Part shown: positions 1-12,247 of the stretch, in pieces
Layout of the letters: every line of letters starts with the position of its first letter
How positions within the stretch are numbered: the first letter of the stretch is position 1
Assembly (NCBI RefSeq): GCF_019097595.1
Contig: NC_080718.1
Location: 26,679,157 to 26,743,156 of the forward strand
Source of the DNA: Hemibagrus wyckioides
Taxonomy: Eukaryota > Chordata > Actinopteri > Siluriformes > Bagridae
Direction of reading: 5' to 3'
Length of the DNA: 64,000 nt
Notes under the pieces: generated by a model
The model's database searches: none
The model's input: the letters and a program-made list of their open reading frames with translations, nothing else
What the model was told of the DNA's origin: nothing
Position numbers and translations under genes: made by a program

Positions 1-389
1 CCGAGATCAGATAGCTTTCTTTTTGACAATTATTTTTTGGAGAATGAGGAACAGGCGGGTCGTGCAGAAATCTCCGACTCCTGTCTGTGTGGAGGTTTAT
101 GTTTTCTGTGTTTCTGAAGGTTTTGCTACATTCCATTCCATTAAATATCATAAACTCTTATTTTATCATTGCACTACAGTGATGTTCAAATGTGCAAGAC
201 TTTATAATTTTACATATTTTATAGTCTTTTAAATTTTATATAATCTTACTTTCTTTCACTTTTTGTATTGGGCAATATTTTTTAGTTATTTATTTTCTCT
301 TATAATTTTACATAATTTTATTTTCTTTTACTACTTGTCTTTTAAAATGTCTCTTTCTTTCTTTCTTTCTTTCTTTCAAAAACCTGCAC
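1..389. other. AT-rich sequence, no gene seen
   Basis: Mostly T-rich low-complexity sequence with a short TTTC run at about 353-377. The 69-codon open frame near the start has no recognisable motif and is probably chance. Confidence 0.6.
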
Positions 390-464
390 GTTAACTGTCT
401 GTTGAACTGCTGTGACAATTGAATTTCCCCACTGTAGGAGCAATAAAGTTTTATCTTATCTTAT
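390..464 (+). mobile_element. 3' end of a LINE/SINE-type retroposon
   Basis: The stretch reads TGACAATTGAATTTCCCC, then a short spacer, then CAATAAAG and a TTATC-type tail. This GAATTTC...AATAAAG ending with a short tandem tail is the usual 3' terminus of fish L2/Rex-type retroposons. Only the last ~75 bases are recognisable, as expected of a 5'-truncated insertion. A (GTAC)5-like run follows at 481-500. The family name is an inference. Confidence 0.5.
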
Positions 465-694
465 GATGTGTTTTTTAGATGTATGTACGTACGTACGTAC
501 TTATTTATTTCAGGCTGTGTCATGGGAACCATTGATAAAATAATTTGCAAATTAAAAATAAATACATAAATAAATGAATAAACACTTCTTACAACACAGT
601 GAAATTCAACACAGGATAAAATACAAAAATTTTAAAAATCAGGCAAAATTAATAAAGGAGGATGTATTTTAGAGGGGGTTTCATCGGATTTTAT

Positions 695-788
695 CGAGGG
701 AGGGAGGGAGGGAGGGAGAGAGAGAGAGAAAGAGAGAAAGAGAAAGAAAGAGAGAGAAAGAAAGAAAGAAAGAGAGAAAGAGAGAGAG

Positions 789-875
<87 letters not shown>

Positions 876-877
876 GA
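695..877. repeat. Purine tract: (GAGG)n, (GA)n, (GAAA)n
   Basis: An uninterrupted purine run starts with GAGG units, passes through GA and ends in about 100 bases of GAAA. Open frames across it are Lys/Arg/Glu strings caused by the repeat, not a protein. Confidence 0.95.
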
Positions 878-1618
878 TTAGAAGTGGATTCGGAAAAGAT
901 TTTTATTTTTTTTGTTAACCTTTTTATAATATTTTCATATACAAAGTTTTTATTTAATTATTTTTTTACTGTAAAAAAGTGTATTTGAAGTTTCTCAAGA
1001 AATAAATGGGTTGAATATCATCTAATAGTGAAGGTTTCAATGTTTTATTTCACCAGAAAAAAAATGTTCTCCTGTTATGTAAAATAAGTAAATAAATAAA
1101 TAAATAAATAAATAAAAACAGGAAAAATAATACAATAAATAGAGGGGAGGATGATAAAAAAATAAAAAAACACCTATAAGAGCAAAAATAATACTTCAGC
1201 CATGATGAATGAAAAGGACCTTGATTTAAGTGACAGTGAAACAAACACAGTGTTTTAAATTCTGCTATTTTAGTGACCTGCCCTTCAGACAGATGGGAGG
1301 TGTTGAGTGTGTGATGGATTATAGCGCTCAGGAGATTCCCTGGTCATTCGTCAGAGCGCAGACACACAGCTCCTGTTCAGCAGCCGCTAAAACTTCCAGA
1401 CTGATAACGACGCTGGGATCCGTCACGCCGAGCGCAGACGCGTCTGATTTGTGGCGTCTGATCTGATCTGAGCGCGCTCATTCCTCACCTCTTTTCTTCC
1501 TGCTCTGGATATGTGATGTAGCGTGAAGCTGCTTTTAAATACAACTCCAAATAAGAAAACAAATCTAATGTGATGAACTCTGGCAGCTGAAGATTATTAA
1601 CAGACCCCCCCACAACAA
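878..1618. other. Noncoding sequence with (AAAT)n at 1088-1117
   Basis: AT-rich to about 1200, then a mixed-composition stretch (1240-1500) with several CpGs. The open frame at 1230-1466 has no recognisable domain and no splice or start context that I would trust. Confidence 0.5.
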
Positions 1619-1896
1619 CACACACACACACACACACACACACTCCTGAATAATGTCACTGTAGAAAAACTGAGTAAAACCTGAGATTCGGTCACAATGA
1701 GAAACACTGAGCACTGGACTCACCATCTGTCTGTCTCTCTCTCTCTGTGTGTCTCCATGTCTCTCTCGGTCTCTTTCTGTGTCTTCCTGTCTCTCTGTGT
1801 GTCTCTCTCCCTGTATCACTGTCTCTTTCTGTATTTCTCCATGTCCTCTGTGTCTCTTTCTGTGTCTCACTGTGTCTATCTTTCTGTCTTTCTCTG

Positions 1897-1938
<42 letters not shown>

Positions 1939-2025
1939 CTCCATGTCTCTCTCTGTGTCTCTCTCTCCATGTATCACTGTCTTTTTCTGTGTCTCTCTCT
2001 GTGTCTATCTTTGTCTTTCTCTGTG

Positions 2026-2095
<70 letters not shown>

Positions 2096-2463
2096 TCCAT
2101 CTAAGTGATTAGAGAGGGTTAGATTAATACACACTCGACCGTTTGACACTGACCTTTATAGCACTTTTACAAAAGTGACACACACACGCACACACACTGA
2201 TACACATACTGGCACACAGCGACAAACACACACACACACACATATATACACACTTGTACTCAGCTACACACTCAATTAAACTCTTACACAGACTAGCACT
2301 CAGCTATCCAAACAGCTACACACACATACACACAGCTACACACACACACACACATATATACACACAGCGCTACACACACACATACACTCAGCTACCCAAA
2401 CAGCTACACACACAGCAACACACACCAATGCACACCGCTACACACACCGCTACACACACATTA
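1619..2463. repeat. CA and CT microsatellite block
   Basis: A CA run lies at 1619-1643, a polypyrimidine CT/TGTCTC tract at about 1722-2047, a CA run at 2048-2091 and a degenerate CA/TACACA region at about 2174-2463. Long Ser/Leu/Thr/His frames here are repeat artefacts. Confidence 0.95.
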
Positions 2464-2979
2464 CTATCTATTCCATTCATCTTACTCTGAAACAGTGTGA
2501 ACTTCAGCCAGATGTTTTCCTCACTGAAATGAACCAATGCTAATTTTCTTTTCGCTAGCGTTTACATTTTCCTCGCTGCCCGGTGCCTCGAACGCTTCAC
2601 ACGTCTGTAAATAAAACCCACGTACGTGTTTCCCTTCAGACGTGAAGTAACGCTAACCCTCAGCAGCTGGAACGAGGTGTCAGAACACATCAGCGCCGAT
2701 GCAGCAACTTCAGGAAGAGTCCAAGTGGGTTTTTCCTCGCTGCAATACGCTAATTCTGGTTTCCATAGCAACAGATAGAATGATGTCATCAGAGGTAGCC
2801 AGGATTATATCAGTCTACTTCAGATTAATTAGTCGTGTTGAGCGGAAACAGAAAGTCATGTGATGAGTTAAAGCCAGCAGGAAAAGTCGAAGGGAGAACA
2901 AAAAAGTGTGCAGATGATCCGCAGTGTCATGTGACCACTCTGAAGAAGCCGATATACGTTCCTTAAAGTTTGATTTTCT

Positions 2980-2980
<1 letters not shown>
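2464..2980. other. Unique sequence, no gene recognised
   Basis: Mixed-composition sequence with some CpGs. A minus-strand open frame of 75 codons at 2562-2789 resembles nothing I know. Its 5' half is flanked by simple repeats. Confidence 0.4.
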
Positions 2981-3029
<49 letters not shown>

Positions 3030-3077
3030 GTGTGAGAGATTCTGAGAGCGTGCATGTGCAAGAGAGAGAGAGAGAGA
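2981..3077. repeat. (AAAG)n and (GA)n microsatellites
   Basis: A clean GAAA/AAAG run of about 48 bases at 2981-3029 is followed by a GA run at about 3060-3077. Confidence 0.95.
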
Positions 3078-3123
3078 TATAAAGGGAATAATGAACGTTT
3101 CTTGTGATGGTGAAAATCATAAA

Positions 3124-3319
3124 GATGATGATCTTGATGATGATGATGATCTTAATGAAAATGATCTCTATGATGATGATGATCTTAATGAAAATGATCT
3201 CTATGATGATGATGATCTTAATGAAAATGATCTCTATGATGATGATGATGATCCTGAAGATGATGATGAAAATGATCTTGATGATGATGATGATGATGAT
3301 CTCTATGATGATGAAGATG
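3124..3319. repeat. GAT-rich repeat with an internal 33-bp unit
   Basis: A GATGAT tract contains three exact 33-bp units starting at 3151, 3184 and 3217, each with the core CTTAATGAAAATGATCTCTA. The period is a multiple of three, so one frame reads as an Asp/Asn/Glu-rich chain from 3091 to 3408 and another as Met/Ile-rich. There is no signal peptide or domain. I read it as a trinucleotide tract with a local minisatellite, not an acidic protein. Confidence 0.85.
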
Positions 3320-3985
3320 GTTTTGAGAGGCGGAGTTTTACAGTGGTGGTGTTCCTGAGCTGGAGCTGTTTATCTGCAGGCTCTGGCACAGTGTGTGGGA
3401 GTGATTAATGCTCTCCTCATTACATCACCATACATCATTAAGTCCAGCGTGGTTACAGCTCGGCTGTGGAGATCTGCACCGGGACAAGAACACACTTCAC
3501 CTCACGCTGCAACAAAAAACCCTCTTACAAACCTGGGGAAGTGACTTCCAGACTCCTCACACCTTTCATCTTACAGGAAACTTGGGCCTCGTCTCAAAGT
3601 CTCTGTATTTATTTATTTATTGCTGTCAAGTGGAGCTATTTATATTATTAGGAACTCCATCTCCTGAGCAGCAGCAGCAGCAGCAGCAGCAGTGTGTTCA
3701 GGGTGTTAATTAACTTCCATGGGAAGAGTTCGGCTTGTCGTCTCTCAGCTCGCATCCTCAGGCATTGTGCTTTTTTAGACCAAAAAAATAAATAAATAAA
3801 ATTCCTTTTTTTTTTTGCTTAGCGAGCGTCCCAGGCTCGTCTCTCGTCTCTCACATCAAAAACTTGGAGCTTAAACAAGTCCACTGAGACCAGGGATTCA
3901 TTTCAGGGCAAGTGAAGATACTGCTGGTGTTAAAAATAAATAAATAAATAAAACATATCTAAAATTAAATTAAAAATAAATCTAA
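3320..3985. other. Unique sequence with (CAG)8
   Basis: Mixed sequence containing a GCA/CAG run at about 3668-3692 and short AAAT runs near 3785 and 3935. No gene is evident. The poly-Gln reading of the CAG run sits in a short frame without other support. Confidence 0.5.
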
Positions 3986-4551
3986 ATTAAAACTAAATTA
4001 AAAATTAAATTAACAAATAAATAAAATTAATTACAATTAAATTACATTAAATTAAATAAAATTCAAGTCAAGTCAATTAAATACAATTCATTAAAATAAA
4101 GTAAAATAAAATACATAAAAAATAAACTTACGAGAAATAAAAATACTAAAAATGTTTTTTTTTTTTAAATATTTAAAAAATGAAACAAAATTAAATTAAA
4201 TTAAATAATACAAAAAGAAAGAAAGAAGTAAAAGAAAAATTTAAAAAAAGTACATAAATAAATTTCTCGTTAGTGCCAGTGTGATACAAGGTAAATGGAC
4301 AAAAAGGCAACAGCATAATAGTGTGTGTGTGTGTTTGTAATTTAATAAAAATTTAATGAGATGAAACCCAATTAAATTACATTAAATTAAACAAAATTAC
4401 ATTTAATAAAATTAAATAAAATAAAAATACATGAAATGTATATAAAAAAAATACAAATAATAAAAATACAAAATAAATGTTTTTTAATATTTTAAAAAAT
4501 AAATGAAACAAAATGTAAGTAAATTAACTAATATAAAAAGAAAGAAAGAAG

Positions 4552-4603
<52 letters not shown>

Positions 4604-4683
4604 AATACTTGTTAGTGTCCTGGAGTGATACGAGGCAAATAGACAAAAGGTCAGTAGTATAATAGTGTGTGTTTGTGTATGTG
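3986..4683 (+). repeat. Diverged direct duplication, about 343-bp unit
   Basis: Two adjacent A-rich copies share the same order of landmarks: a T-run followed by AAATATTT-like sequence, GAAACAAAAT, AAAGAAAGAAAGAAG, an AAAT run, then GTTAGTG...GTGATAC.AGG.AAAT.GACAAAA and ATAATAGTGTGTG. The last block lies at about 4268-4334 in copy one and 4611-4675 in copy two. The second copy has a larger AAAT run (4557-4605). Confidence 0.7.
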
Positions 4684-5296
4684 GGAGACACGTGGAAGAA
4701 GGAAAAGAAACACACACATGCACGTGTCAGTGTGTGAATTCTCTTCGACACAGAATGCAAATGATTTAAAGGCTGCGCTGAAGTTAAACAAACAGAAGTG
4801 AAGATTTGCTCTCATGTAAATCTGTGTCTGGGCCAAACGAGTTCATCTACAAGCCCATACAGGACGTAAATCCAGCGTGTGTGTGTGTGTGTTGCATGGA
4901 ACCGGTGCACGTGGGGATAAGTGTAGCCTCATGAATCATGAGAAGTTTGAAGCTCTTCTCACCGAAGTTCTGTTAGCTGTTTAAAGAACACTTAGCATTG
5001 TGCAAACAGAAACGCCAAAACAGTTTATCAGTTCATCACCCAGAGATATTTGGCTTCAATCTTTCTCACACACACACACACACACACAAACACTTCTCTA
5101 CTTCAGGCTGCATGTGACTGGAGAACTGTCTCTCATTACAGTGTATAAACATCACACTCATATCACACACAGGTGGAGGGGTTCGAGCAGAGAGGAACAA
5201 GGAGGAGTAAAACATCTCCTGTGTCACTTACTGAACTCAGACACCAGGAGACCTTACAGTGTGTAAGTGTAGGAGTCAGAGGCAGAGAGTCAGAGA
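4684..5296. other. Unique sequence with short GT and CA runs
   Basis: GT at about 4878-4892 and CA at about 5068-5089. The rest is ordinary noncoding sequence. Open frames are short and without motifs. Confidence 0.5.
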
Positions 5297-5349
5297 CAAT
5301 GTTTTTCTGAGCTCAGAGTAACACAATTCGGTCAAATTTAGATCCATCA

Positions 5350-5507
<158 letters not shown>

Positions 5508-5663
5508 TATATACTCTATATGATGCATTTTGTTTTAAATTAGAATTAAAAAATTGAATATTTCTTATTTGTAAATAACATTTTCTGCTCTTCTCTGTTG
5601 GTGTTATAAATAAAATAAAAAACAATTTATTTATTTTTGTAAGCATAGACATCAACGGGTTAA
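5508..5663. other. AT-rich spacer between facing TATC and GATA arrays
   Basis: About 155 bases of AT-rich sequence separate a TATC array from a GATA array, which are reverse complements of each other. Confidence 0.7.
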
Positions 5664-5776
<113 letters not shown>

Positions 5777-6140
5777 GGGGTAAAATGTCTGGGGTAAAAT
5801 CACAATGAGACGTCAGGTTTATTTAAAAAAATGGATTTATATTGAAATTCTATTTGCTTTCTATCAGAGGTTTGATTTATATTGTCTTCTTTCTGAGCAC
5901 GCTGAAGCTCCTGATGAAAACCAAAGGCCTGAGAGTAGGGGTCATTGGCTCATTAACTCCTGTGTAAGCGCTCACACAGTGGGGAACTTTACGGAAGATT
6001 TACAGAAGCATCGTGTTGGACGTACCACCGAGAGCCAGAGAGAGAGAGACGAGAGGAAACTGACCAAATGAGGGAAAAGACCGAACCTGGAAAACGGAAA
6101 CGGATCGGATTTGGCTGTTCTGGAGTGAACCGGATTCCCG
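5777..6140. other. Unique sequence, no gene recognised
   Basis: Mixed-composition sequence. An open frame at 5805-6071 has no known motif. Confidence 0.4.
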
Positions 6141-6181
<41 letters not shown>

Positions 6182-6393
6182 ACAACCACCCACCCACCCA
6201 CACCCACACACATGCATCCACACACACACACCTACATACACCCACACCCCACCACATACATCCACACACACATACCTACATACACACACACACACACATA
6301 CACCCCACCTCCCACACCCCCACCCCCACACATCCACACACCCATACATCCACACACTCACACCCACCCACATGTATCCACACACACCCACCT
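6141..6393. repeat. CA-rich microsatellite tract
   Basis: A pure CA run at 6141-6174 passes into irregular CA/CCCA/TACA sequence up to about 6393. Cys/Val-rich minus-strand frames and Thr/His-rich plus-strand frames are artefacts. Confidence 0.93.
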
Positions 6394-6886
6394 ATCCAGA
6401 CCTCTCTGTCCTTCCCTTGTTTACCCTGACACTCTTGGTGAGAAAGTCTTCTTGTCATCAGATGGAGGGATATTTTTCCGATGTCGTCGGGAATTCCCTT
6501 TAATTGTGGAGTTAAATCAGGAGTTTGACAGTAAACATCACGTGTAGCGACGTCTGATCCTGATCACGTTTGTGTTTGATTGCAGTGATGTAAGTGAGGT
6601 GTTCTTATAATCCATGGACGTGAGTGGATGTAGAGAAACAGAAAGCTCTACAGAAAAATCTGTTTCAGACGTTTACTGCGTTCGTCACCTTCACTGTAGA
6701 TCTGCTTGTTGCGATAATTGGAAGCGCGTGTTTTCCTGATTTCTGAGCAGTGACGTATTCCCAGAGGCTTCAAACTGACAGAGAGACACGGAGAGTCAGA
6801 GAGTCAGATACGGAGAGACAGAGAGACAGACAGAAAGAGACGCCGCTTTTCTAAACTCAGAGTAACAGGATTTGGTCAAATTCAGA
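6394..6886. other. Unique sequence; end shares a flank with the 5350 array
   Basis: No gene is seen. The last ~40 bases (about 6847-6886) contain CTCAGAGTAACA, TTTGGTCAAATT and CAGATC, matching 5308-5345 just before the other tetranucleotide array. Confidence 0.5.
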
Positions 6887-7090
6887 TCTGTCTGTCTATC
6901 CATCTATCTTTCTGTCTGTCTATCCATCTATCTTTCTGTCTGTCTGTCTGTCTGTCTATCCATCCATCTATCAATCTGTCTATCTATCCATCCATCTATC
7001 AATCTGTCTATCTATCCATCCATCTATCAATCTGTCTGTCTGTCTATCCATCAATCCATCCATCTATCTATCTGTCTATCCATCTATCTA
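6887..7090 (+). repeat. (TCTG/TCTA/TCCA)n array
   Basis: About 200 bases of mixed tetranucleotide units. It is split by a Tc1-like transposon: more of the same repeat resumes at 8558-8586 on the other side. Confidence 0.93.
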
Positions 7091-8557
7091 CACTACTCAC
7101 AAAAAGTTAAGGATATTTGGCTTTTGGGTGAAATTTATGGAAAATGTAAAAAGTTGCTACAGTGATATTATATCCTGAAAGTAGGGCATTTAAGTAGAAG
7201 CATGCAATGGTGATTTCCTCATCTCAAACAATTTATTGAAACTAAAGCCAACAACAGTGGTGGGTATACCACAACAAAAAATGTCAATGTCTCAATAATT
7301 TGTCATGTGCCCTTGACCATCAATTACAGCTTGACAACCACGTCTCATGCTGTTCACAAGTCGACTTATTGTCTGCTGAGGCATGGCATTCCACTCTTCT
7401 TGAAGGGCGGCCTTCAGGTCATTGAGGTTCTGGGGTGCAGGGTTAAGAGCCGCGACTCAGCTGATCCCATAGGTTTTCTATGGGATTCAGGTCTGGAGAA
7501 AGTGCAGGCCACTCCATTTGAGGTACCCCAGCCTCCAGCAGCCGTTCCCTAATGATGCGACCTCGATGAGCTGGAGCATCGTCGTCCATGAAGATGAAAT
7601 TAGGCCTGTGTTGTTCATGCAGGGGCACAAAGACTGGATTAATGATGTTATTCAGGTAGTATTGGCTTGTCACTGTACCATTCACAAAATGTAGGGCAGT
7701 TCTGTATTGAGTGGACACACCTGCCCAGACTGTAACACCACCACAACAGTGGCTGATGCATAGCGCTCTCCTTGATGTCTCCAACATTGTTGGCGGCCAT
7801 CATTTCTGCTCATCGTGAATCGGCTTTCATCAGAGAACAGGACTGAGGCCCACTGGTCCCTCGTCCAGCATAAATGCTCCCTGGCCTGACGCCTGTGCCT
7901 GGTGGTGTGGTCAGGTACCCATGCAGGTCGTCTACACGCAGACCACGCTGATGTAAATGGTTTCGAATGGTCTGACGTGATACTCAGGTGCCTCTCACCT
8001 CCCTTAAATGTGCCTGGACTTGAGTGGCATTCATCATCCGGTTCCGCAGGGCACTGTTCACAATGAAGTGGTCATCAACGTGGGATGTGGACAAAGGACG
8101 TCCACTTCTATACCTTTCTGTGACTCTTCCAGTCTCTCTGTATCTCTGTCCCAACCTGCTGATGACACTCTGTGACACTCTAAGCTCAGTGGCCACTTCC
8201 CTCTGAGAACATCCTGTTTGAAGCCTCACAATGGTGAGGTACTGTTGATCAATTGTTAGGTGTGGTCTTGGTCTCATGATGTCAGAATGTGAACAGCATG
8301 ATGAAGAGGACTGTTTAAATACCAATTCTAATGGAACCAGAAAATTTATTGGTGGATTCATGGATCAAACACCAGTTGTGAATTTTGCCGTTAAGCACCT
8401 TGTTAGAGAACAGCAAGTTCTGCAAAAAGTACTGAAACACTGAACAGTTGGACATGTGCATTCAAAAGTGTAGAGAAGGTCAAATTAAGTTCACCTGGAA
8501 AGGTTATAGTGCATTTTTGGTACATCCTGAAATTTCACCCGAAAGCCCAATATCTTA
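7091..8557 (-). mobile_element. Tc1-like transposon, near full length, dead
   Basis: The left end begins CACTACTCACAAAAAGTTAA directly after a TA in the tetranucleotide array, as Tc1/mariner elements insert at TA. An imperfect inverted copy of the terminal region, containing AAATTTCACCC and GCCCAATATC, lies at 8530-8557. The outermost ~17 bases of that right end are missing and tetranucleotide repeat follows directly. The element is about 1.47 kb, the usual size, and carries a transposase relic on the minus strand. Confidence 0.9.
7292..8277 (-). pseudogene. Tc1-family transposase pseudogene
   Basis: This is the relic of the enzyme that cuts and pastes the surrounding element. The start codon at 8275-8277 opens MRPRPHLTIDQQYLTIVRLQ, followed by a helix-turn-helix region (CSQREVATELRVSQSVISRL) and a GRPLSTS linker, the usual N-terminal paired-like DNA-binding part. 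A catalytic Asp is seen in FSDESRF (codon 7829-7831), a second in FMDDDAPAH (about 7581-7583) and Glu in NPIENLWD (7476-7478). The last two are separated by 34 residues, the DD34E spacing of Tc1 enzymes. The frame ends at GHMTNY and a TGA at 7292-7294. The gene is broken by an in-frame stop near 7983 and by shifts near 7925, 7740 and 7450. It spans about 328 codons, close to the family's 340. Any activity would have to come from an intact copy elsewhere. Confidence 0.92.
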
Positions 8558-8586
8558 TCTGTCTATCCATCCATCCATCCATCCAT
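8558..8586 (+). repeat. Residual (TCTG/ATCC)n flank of the Tc1 insertion
   Basis: Short continuation of the tetranucleotide array seen to the left of the Tc1 element. It replaces the transposon's outermost right end. Confidence 0.85.
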
Positions 8587-8640
8587 ATCAGTATCTATTT
8601 CTGACTGTCTATTCGTCTCTAGCTAGCTATCCTTCTTAGC

Positions 8641-8722
8641 TAACCCTGAACCGCTCAGCTGGATAAATGAAATAAATGTAAATCTCTCAGGATAAGAGCA
8701 TCTGCTAATTATTGTAAATTTA
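8641..8722 (+). mobile_element. 3' part of a tRNA-derived SINE
   Basis: The order AACCCTGAACCGCTCAGCTG, ATAAATG, then GGATAAGAGCATCTGCTAAT and TGTAAATTT matches the conserved 3' tail common to fish tRNA-derived SINEs (GGATAAGAGCGTCTGCYAAATGC type). The tRNA-like head is missing. Confidence 0.7.
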
Positions 8723-8917
8723 AAAGGAAGGTTCATTACTGATCAGGAATAAATCTGTGAAATGTCTGTGTGTGTGTGTGTGTGTATGTGTGTGTGGCTA
8801 AATGTTTTGTTCAAGTAAACAGCAGAGAAACTGGTTTAGTTTCAGCTATTCTCATGTGATAGAGCAGAAGGTAATATTACAGAAAGGTAATGATGAACAG
8901 GTGACAGATGAATCACA
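8723..8917. other. Short unique spacer with (TG)n
   Basis: TG run at about 8766-8796. Nothing else is recognised. Confidence 0.6.
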
Positions 8918-11900
8918 ATACACACACACACCCATACACCAACACACCCAAACATTAACACATACACCCACCCTCACACCCACCAATACACCTACACACA
9001 GACACACCCATACATACACAAACACACACCTGCACATACACCAACACATATACCCACACACACACCAACACACCCCTACACCTATACCAACACTTAAACC
9101 CACATTCACACACACACACACACATACACCAACACATATACCCACACACACCCCCCTACACCTATACCAACACTTAAACCCACATTCACACACACACACA
9201 CACATACACCAACACATATACCCACACACACCCCCCTACACCTATACCAACACTTAAACCCACATTCACACACACACACATACACCAACACATATACCCA
9301 CACACACCCCCTACACCTATACCAACACTTAAACCCACATTCACACACACACACACACATACACCAACACATATACCCACACACACCCCCTACACCTATA
9401 CCAACACTTAAACCCACATTCACACACACACACACACACACATACACCAACACATATACCCACACACACCCCCTACACCTATACCAACACTTAAACCCAC
9501 ATTCACACACACACACACCAACACATATACCCACACACACCCCCTACACCTATACCAACACTTAAACCCACATTCACACACACACACACCAACACATATA
9601 CCCACACACACCCCCTACACCTATACCAACACTTAAACCCACATTCACACACACACACATACACCAACACATATACCCACACACACCCCCCTACACCTAT
9701 ACCAACACTTAAACCCACATTCACACACACACACACCAACACATATACCCACACACACCCCCTACACCTATACCAACACTTAAACCCACATTCACACACA
9801 CACACATACACCAACACATATACCCACACACACTCCCCTACACCTATACCAACACTTAAACCCACATTCACACACACACACATACACCAACACATATACC
9901 CACACACACTCCCCTACACCTATACCAACACTTAAACCCACATTCACACACACACACACATACACCAACACATATACCCACACACACCCCCCTACACCTA
10001 TACCAACACTTAAACCCACATTCACACACACACACACACATACACCAACACATATACCCACACACCCCCCCCTACACCTATACCAACACTTAAACCCACA
10101 TTCACACACACACACATACACCAACACATATACCCACACACACTCCCCTACACCTATACCAACACTTAAACCCACATTCACACACACACACACACATACA
10201 CCAACACATATACCCACACACACCCCCCTACACCTATACCAACACTTAAACCCACATTCACACACACACACACACATACACCAACACATATACCCACACA
10301 CACCCCTACACCTATACCAACACTTAAACCCACATTCACACACACACACACCAACACATATACCCACACACACCCCCCTACACCTATACCAACACTTAAA
10401 CCCACATTCACACACACACACATACATCAACACATATACCCACACACACCCCCTACACCTATACCAACACTTAAACCCACATTCACACACACACATACAC
10501 CAACACATATACCCACACACACTCCCCTACACCTATACCAACACTTAAACCCACATTCACACACACACACATACACCAACACATATACCCACACACACTC
10601 CCCTACACCTATACCAACACTTAAACCCACATTCACACACACACACATACACCAACACATATACCCACACACACTCCCCTACACCTATACCAACACTTAA
10701 ACCCACATTCACACACACACACACACATACACCAACACATATACCCACACACACTCCCCTACACCTATACCAACACTTAAACCCACATTCACACACACAC
10801 ACACACATACACCAACACATATACCCACACACACCCCCTACACCTATACCAACACTTAAACCCACATTCACACACACACACACACATACACCAACACATA
10901 TACCCACACACACCCCCTACACCTATACCAACACTTAAACCCACATTCACACACACACACACACATACACCAACACATATACCCACACACACCCCCTACA
11001 CCTATACCAACACTTAAACCCACATTCACACACACACACACACACATACACCAACACATATACCCACACACACCCCCTACACCTATACCAACACTTAAAC
11101 CCACATTCACACACACACACACCAACACATATACCCACACACCCCCCTACACCTATACCAACACTTAAACCCACATTCACCCACACCCCCACCAACACAA
11201 ATACCCACACACCCCCCTACACCTATACCAACACTTAAACCCACATTCACACACACACACACCAACACATATACCCACACACACACCCTACACCTATACC
11301 AACACTTAAACCCACATTCACACACACACCAACACATATACCCACACACCCCCCTACACCTATACCAACACTTAAACCCACATTCACACACACACACACA
11401 CATCCACCAACACATATACCCACACACACCCCCTACACCTATACCAACACTTAAACCCACATTCACACACACACACACACATACACCAACACATATACCC
11501 ACACACACCCCCCTACACCTATACCAACACTTAAACCCACATTCACACACACACACACCAACACATATACCCACACACACCCCCTACACCTATACCAACA
11601 CTTAAACCCACATTCACACACACACACATACACCAACACATATACCCACACACACTCCCCTACACCTATACCAACACTTAAACCCACATTCACACACACA
11701 CACATACACCAACACATATACCCACACACACCCCCCTACACCTATACCAACACTTAAACCCACATTCTCACACACACATATGCACCAACACATATACCCA
11801 CACACACCCCCCTACACCTATACCAACACTTAAACCCACATTCTCACACACACATATGCACCAACACATATACCCACACTCACACACACACACACACCAA

Positions 11901-12103
11901 CACATATACCCACACCCCCCCAACACCTATACCAACACTTAAACCCACATTCACACACACACACACATACACCAACACATATACCCACACACACCCCCCT
12001 ACACCTATACCAACACTTAAACCCACATTCTCACACACACATATGCACCAACACATATACCCACACTCACACACACACACACACACACCCACACACCTAA
12101 TGA
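8918..12103 (+). repeat. Large CA-rich minisatellite, 39 copies of ~77 bp
   Basis: Each unit consists of a variable CA run, TACACCAACACATATACCCA, CACACACCCCCT, ACACCTATACCAACACTTAA and ACCCACATTC. I count 39 occurrences of the CACTTAAACCCACATTC core between about 9091 and 12030. Length differences between units come mainly from the CA run and from presence or absence of the ATACACC segment. The first ~120 bases (8918-9035) and the last ~35 are irregular CA sequence. Minus-strand frames such as MCVGICVGVCVC are produced by the repeat. Confidence 0.97.
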
Positions 12104-12215
12104 CACATACAAACACCCACACACTGAGGTTTGTTGTGGTTGATTTGCAGTGATGCATGGTGAGGACAGTGAGTGGCTGGATGTTGGACAGGATTCTGAT
12201 TGGCTGAGGTATAAC

Positions 12216-12247
<32 letters not shown>

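Noticed and set aside
3091..3408. Asp-rich acidic protein at the GAT tract
   Set aside because: It is a GAT trinucleotide tract with a local 33-bp unit, no domains, and an alternative Met/Ile frame equally open.
8918..12103. CRISPR array
   Set aside because: The units are directly adjoining tandem repeats with no unique spacers, in a vertebrate-type genome.
9036..12158. Long minus-strand Cys/Val/Gly-rich open frames across the CA minisatellite
   Set aside because: They come from the repeated CA and TACACC words, recur in all three minus frames and carry the period of the repeat. No coding signal remains once the repeat is considered.
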